Shown: positions 32,214 through 33,646 of the stretch, in pieces | Position numbering within the stretch: position 1 is the stretch's first letter | Layout of the letters: each line of letters begins with the position of its first letter | NCBI GenBank assembly: GCA_002454425.1 | Contig: DKIV01000027.1 | Location: forward strand, 1 to 33,646 | Reading direction: 5' to 3' | Origin: Sphingobacteriaceae bacterium UBA6709 | Lineage (GTDB): Bacteria > Bacteroidota > Bacteroidia > Sphingobacteriales > Sphingobacteriaceae | Length of the DNA stretch: 33,646 nt | Position numbers and translations under genes: made by a program | The notes under the pieces: generated by a model | The model's input: the letters and a program-made list of their open reading frames with translations, nothing else | The model's database searches: none | Told to the model about the DNA's origin: nothing

Positions 32214-33374
32214 ATGTTAAATTTCGAATTTCAAAATCCCACAAAAATCCTTTTTGGAAGAGGACAAATAGAAAAACTATCGACAGAAATACCCGCAGGA
32301 AGCAAGGTAATGTTCCTTTACGGCGGCGGAAGCATTCGGCGAAACGGAATATACGAGCAGGTGCAAAAGGCATTAAGCGCTTTTGAGGTGGTAGAATTTG
32401 GAGGCATCCCCGCCAACCCCGAATACTCCAAACTCCTTGAGGCCCTACAGGTGATTAAGCAAGAAAATATAACCTTCATGCTTGCCGTGGGCGGGGGCTC
32501 CGTGATCGACGGCGTAAAGTTCCTTTCCTCTGCGGCCTTATATCAGGGCGACGATCCCTGGGACATTCTCGCCAGGGGCGAGCGTACCTTTTCAGGCTTG
32601 CCTTTCGGCACAGTGCTTACCATTCCTGCTACGGGGTCGGAGATGAATTCAGGCGCTGTAATCTCCAGAGCCGACATAAGCGAAAAACGCTCCATGGGAG
32701 GCCCCGGTCTGTTTCCTGTTTTTTCTATCCTTGACCCGGAAGTGGTCTCTTCACTACCCGAACGCCAGATAGCCAATGGCATTGCCGACGCCTTTACACA
32801 CGTACTGGAACAGTATATGACTTTTCCCGTAGGCGCCTTGCTGCAGGATCGTTTCGCTGAAAGCATCATGCAAACACTTATAGAGATAGCTCCGCGCGTT
32901 ATGGAAAACCCTGCCAACTATCTGGCGGCGGCAGACTTTATGTGGTGCTGCACCATGGCCCTGAATGGTCTTATTCAAAAGGGAGTGCCTACAGATTGGG
33001 CGATACATGCCATGGGACATGAACTTACGGCCTTGTTTGGCATTGATCACGCGCGTACGCTTGCAATTCTTACGCCAGCGCATTACCGGTTTAACGTTGA
33101 GCGAAAAAAAGAGAAATTAGCACAGTATGCCCGCCGTGTATGGAACGTTGAGGGCGAAAACGATAATGCCTGTGCCGAGATAGCCATTGATAAAACAGAA
33201 ACTTTCTTCCAGTCGCTAGGCATCGAGACCCGACTATCAGCATATACGGATGCTTTTGAAGGAACCGCTGAAATTATTGAGGAGCGATTTCGGCAACGCA
33301 ACTGGCTCGGTCTTGGCGAACATAAAGATCTTAGTCCTGAAGCAGTAAGGGAGATCGTGAAACAGCGCTATTAG
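32214..33374 (+). CDS. yqhD: NADPH-dependent aldehyde reductase, YqhD-type iron-containing alcohol dehydrogenase
   Basis: A 386-residue cytosolic enzyme of the group III metal-dependent alcohol dehydrogenases. It follows E. coli YqhD closely along its length: FGRGQIEKL, YGGGS at 36-40 (NADPH site), LAVGGGSVIDG (90-100), TIPATGSEMNSGAVISR (136-152), and QALNGLI-like MALNGLIQKGVPTDW. The metal ligands are D192, H196, H265 and H279 in ADAFTH and DWAIHAMGHELTALFGIDHA. YqhD reduces toxic short-chain aldehydes such as those from lipid peroxidation. It is a single gene between two terminators; no regulator is adjacent. Confidence 0.94.
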   Translation: MLNFEFQNPTKILFGRGQIEKLSTEIPAGSKVMFLYGGGSIRRNGIYEQVQKALSAFEVVEFGGIPANPEYSKLLEALQVIKQENITFMLAVGGGSVIDGVKFLSSAALYQGDDPWDILARGERTFSGLPFGTVLTIPATGSEMNSGAVISRADISEKRSMGGPGLFPVFSILDPEVVSSLPERQIANGIADAFTHVLEQYMTFPVGALLQDRFAESIMQTLIEIAPRVMENPANYLAAADFMWCCTMALNGLIQKGVPTDWAIHAMGHELTALFGIDHARTLAILTPAHYRFNVERKKEKLAQYARRVWNVEGENDNACAEIAIDKTETFFQSLGIETRLSAYTDAFEGTAEIIEERFRQRNWLGLGEHKDLSPEAVREIVKQRY

Positions 33375-33397
33375 TACAGCATAAAAAATAAATCGAC

Positions 33398-33446
33398 AAG
33401 AGAGGCGACAACCAGGACACCATGGATTAAGCCTCTCTTTTCTTTA
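33398..33446 (+). terminator. terminator of yqhD
   Basis: AAGAGAGGC (33398-33406) and GCCTCTCTT (33431-33439) form a perfect 9-bp stem around a 24-base loop, followed by TTCTTT. Confidence 0.8.
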
Positions 33447-33452
33447 GGAATG

Positions 33453-33500
33453 CCCCCTCCCATTTTACCCTCCTCGCTCCTCCCCTCCTCTTACCTACCT
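33453..33500 (+). other. polypyrimidine tract
   Basis: 43 of 48 bases are C or T on the plus strand. It lies between the yqhD terminator and the 11-base repeat element. It has no coding potential and could be a Rho-loading or triplex-prone tract. Confidence 0.6.
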
Positions 33501-33503
33501 GAT

Positions 33504-33643
33504 TCGAGACTGACTCGGGACTGCTTCGTACCAGACAGCACTGGTCATCGACATTTCATGGGCATTTCATCGACATGTCATGGGCAATAGTCGATGAGAT
33601 GCCCATGAAATGCCCATAACTTGTCGATGAAATGTCGATCACC
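33504..33643. repeat. nested inverted repeat built from 11-base units
   Basis: Units in an 11-base register begin TCG at 33504, 33515, 33526, 33548 and 33570 and TGG at 33559 and 33581. From 33548 they alternate TCGACATTTCA and TGGGCATTTCA types. After about 33589 the same units return in reverse orientation. Arms 33552-33574 and 33590-33612 pair over 23 positions (22 Watson-Crick and one G-T) with a 15-base loop. Arms 33543-33559 and 33627-33643 pair at 16 of 17 positions. The two pairings share bases 33552-33559 and so exclude each other. It may continue past the window. Confidence 0.75.
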
Positions 33644-33646
33644 ACT

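Noticed and set aside
33504..33643. CRISPR array
   Set aside because: The units are 11 bases, directly adjacent without spacers, and reverse direction midway.

Overview
The window looks like chromosomal DNA from a Bacteroidota bacterium, most likely of the Sphingobacteriia (Pedobacter-like); the genus cannot be fixed from sequence alone. The reasons are: Rho with a long charged N-terminal insertion; Bacteroidota-typical families (DUF2851, DUF4254, small PspC protein, LolA downstream of FtsK); TAnnTTTG promoter boxes before several genes; almost no Shine-Dalgarno sites; and a lipoprotein that starts its mature part with Cys-Thr-Lys-Asp-Arg-Glu.

Layout. 1-435: the possible end of an unknown gene, then two leucine tRNAs (GAG and CAG) on the minus strand with a shared promoter and terminator. 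636-5370 (minus): ftsK, lolA, a small conserved-looking protein, a PhnP-like metallo-beta-lactamase-fold hydrolase and a 44-codon ORF. 5661-8118 (minus): pyrF, then DUF2851 and PspC. 8119-10887 (plus): rho with a long leader, then pssA. 11058-12021 (minus): an Hpt phosphotransfer protein and folK. 12098-16720: sppA, an AI-2E family permease and a PolX/PHP protein whose polymerase site is broken. 16730-22238: a DUF4254-GT9 pair, sixA, dprA, rsmG and a membrane GT2. 22353-25602 (plus): tgt (zinc cysteines missing), an LptF/LptG permease and an EamA transporter, ended by a terminator. 25649-27510: 1.86 kb without a convincing gene and with marked A/C bias. 27511-33374 (plus): a large secreted peptidase-MA/beta-propeller/outer-membrane protein, a LapA-like membrane protein, a cobalamin riboswitch controlling a BtuG-like propeller lipoprotein, and a YqhD-type aldehyde reductase. 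33447-33646: a pyrimidine tract and an 11-base-periodic inverted-repeat element at the edge.

Most of the window is housekeeping: DNA segregation and uptake, transcription termination, phospholipid and folate synthesis, tRNA/rRNA modification, LPS and lipoprotein transport. The parts most worth a second look are the nested repeat at the right edge, the gene-poor A/C-rich region, the orphan B12-riboswitch/BtuG-like unit, the catalytically altered PolX and Tgt, and several long inverted repeats at gene ends.
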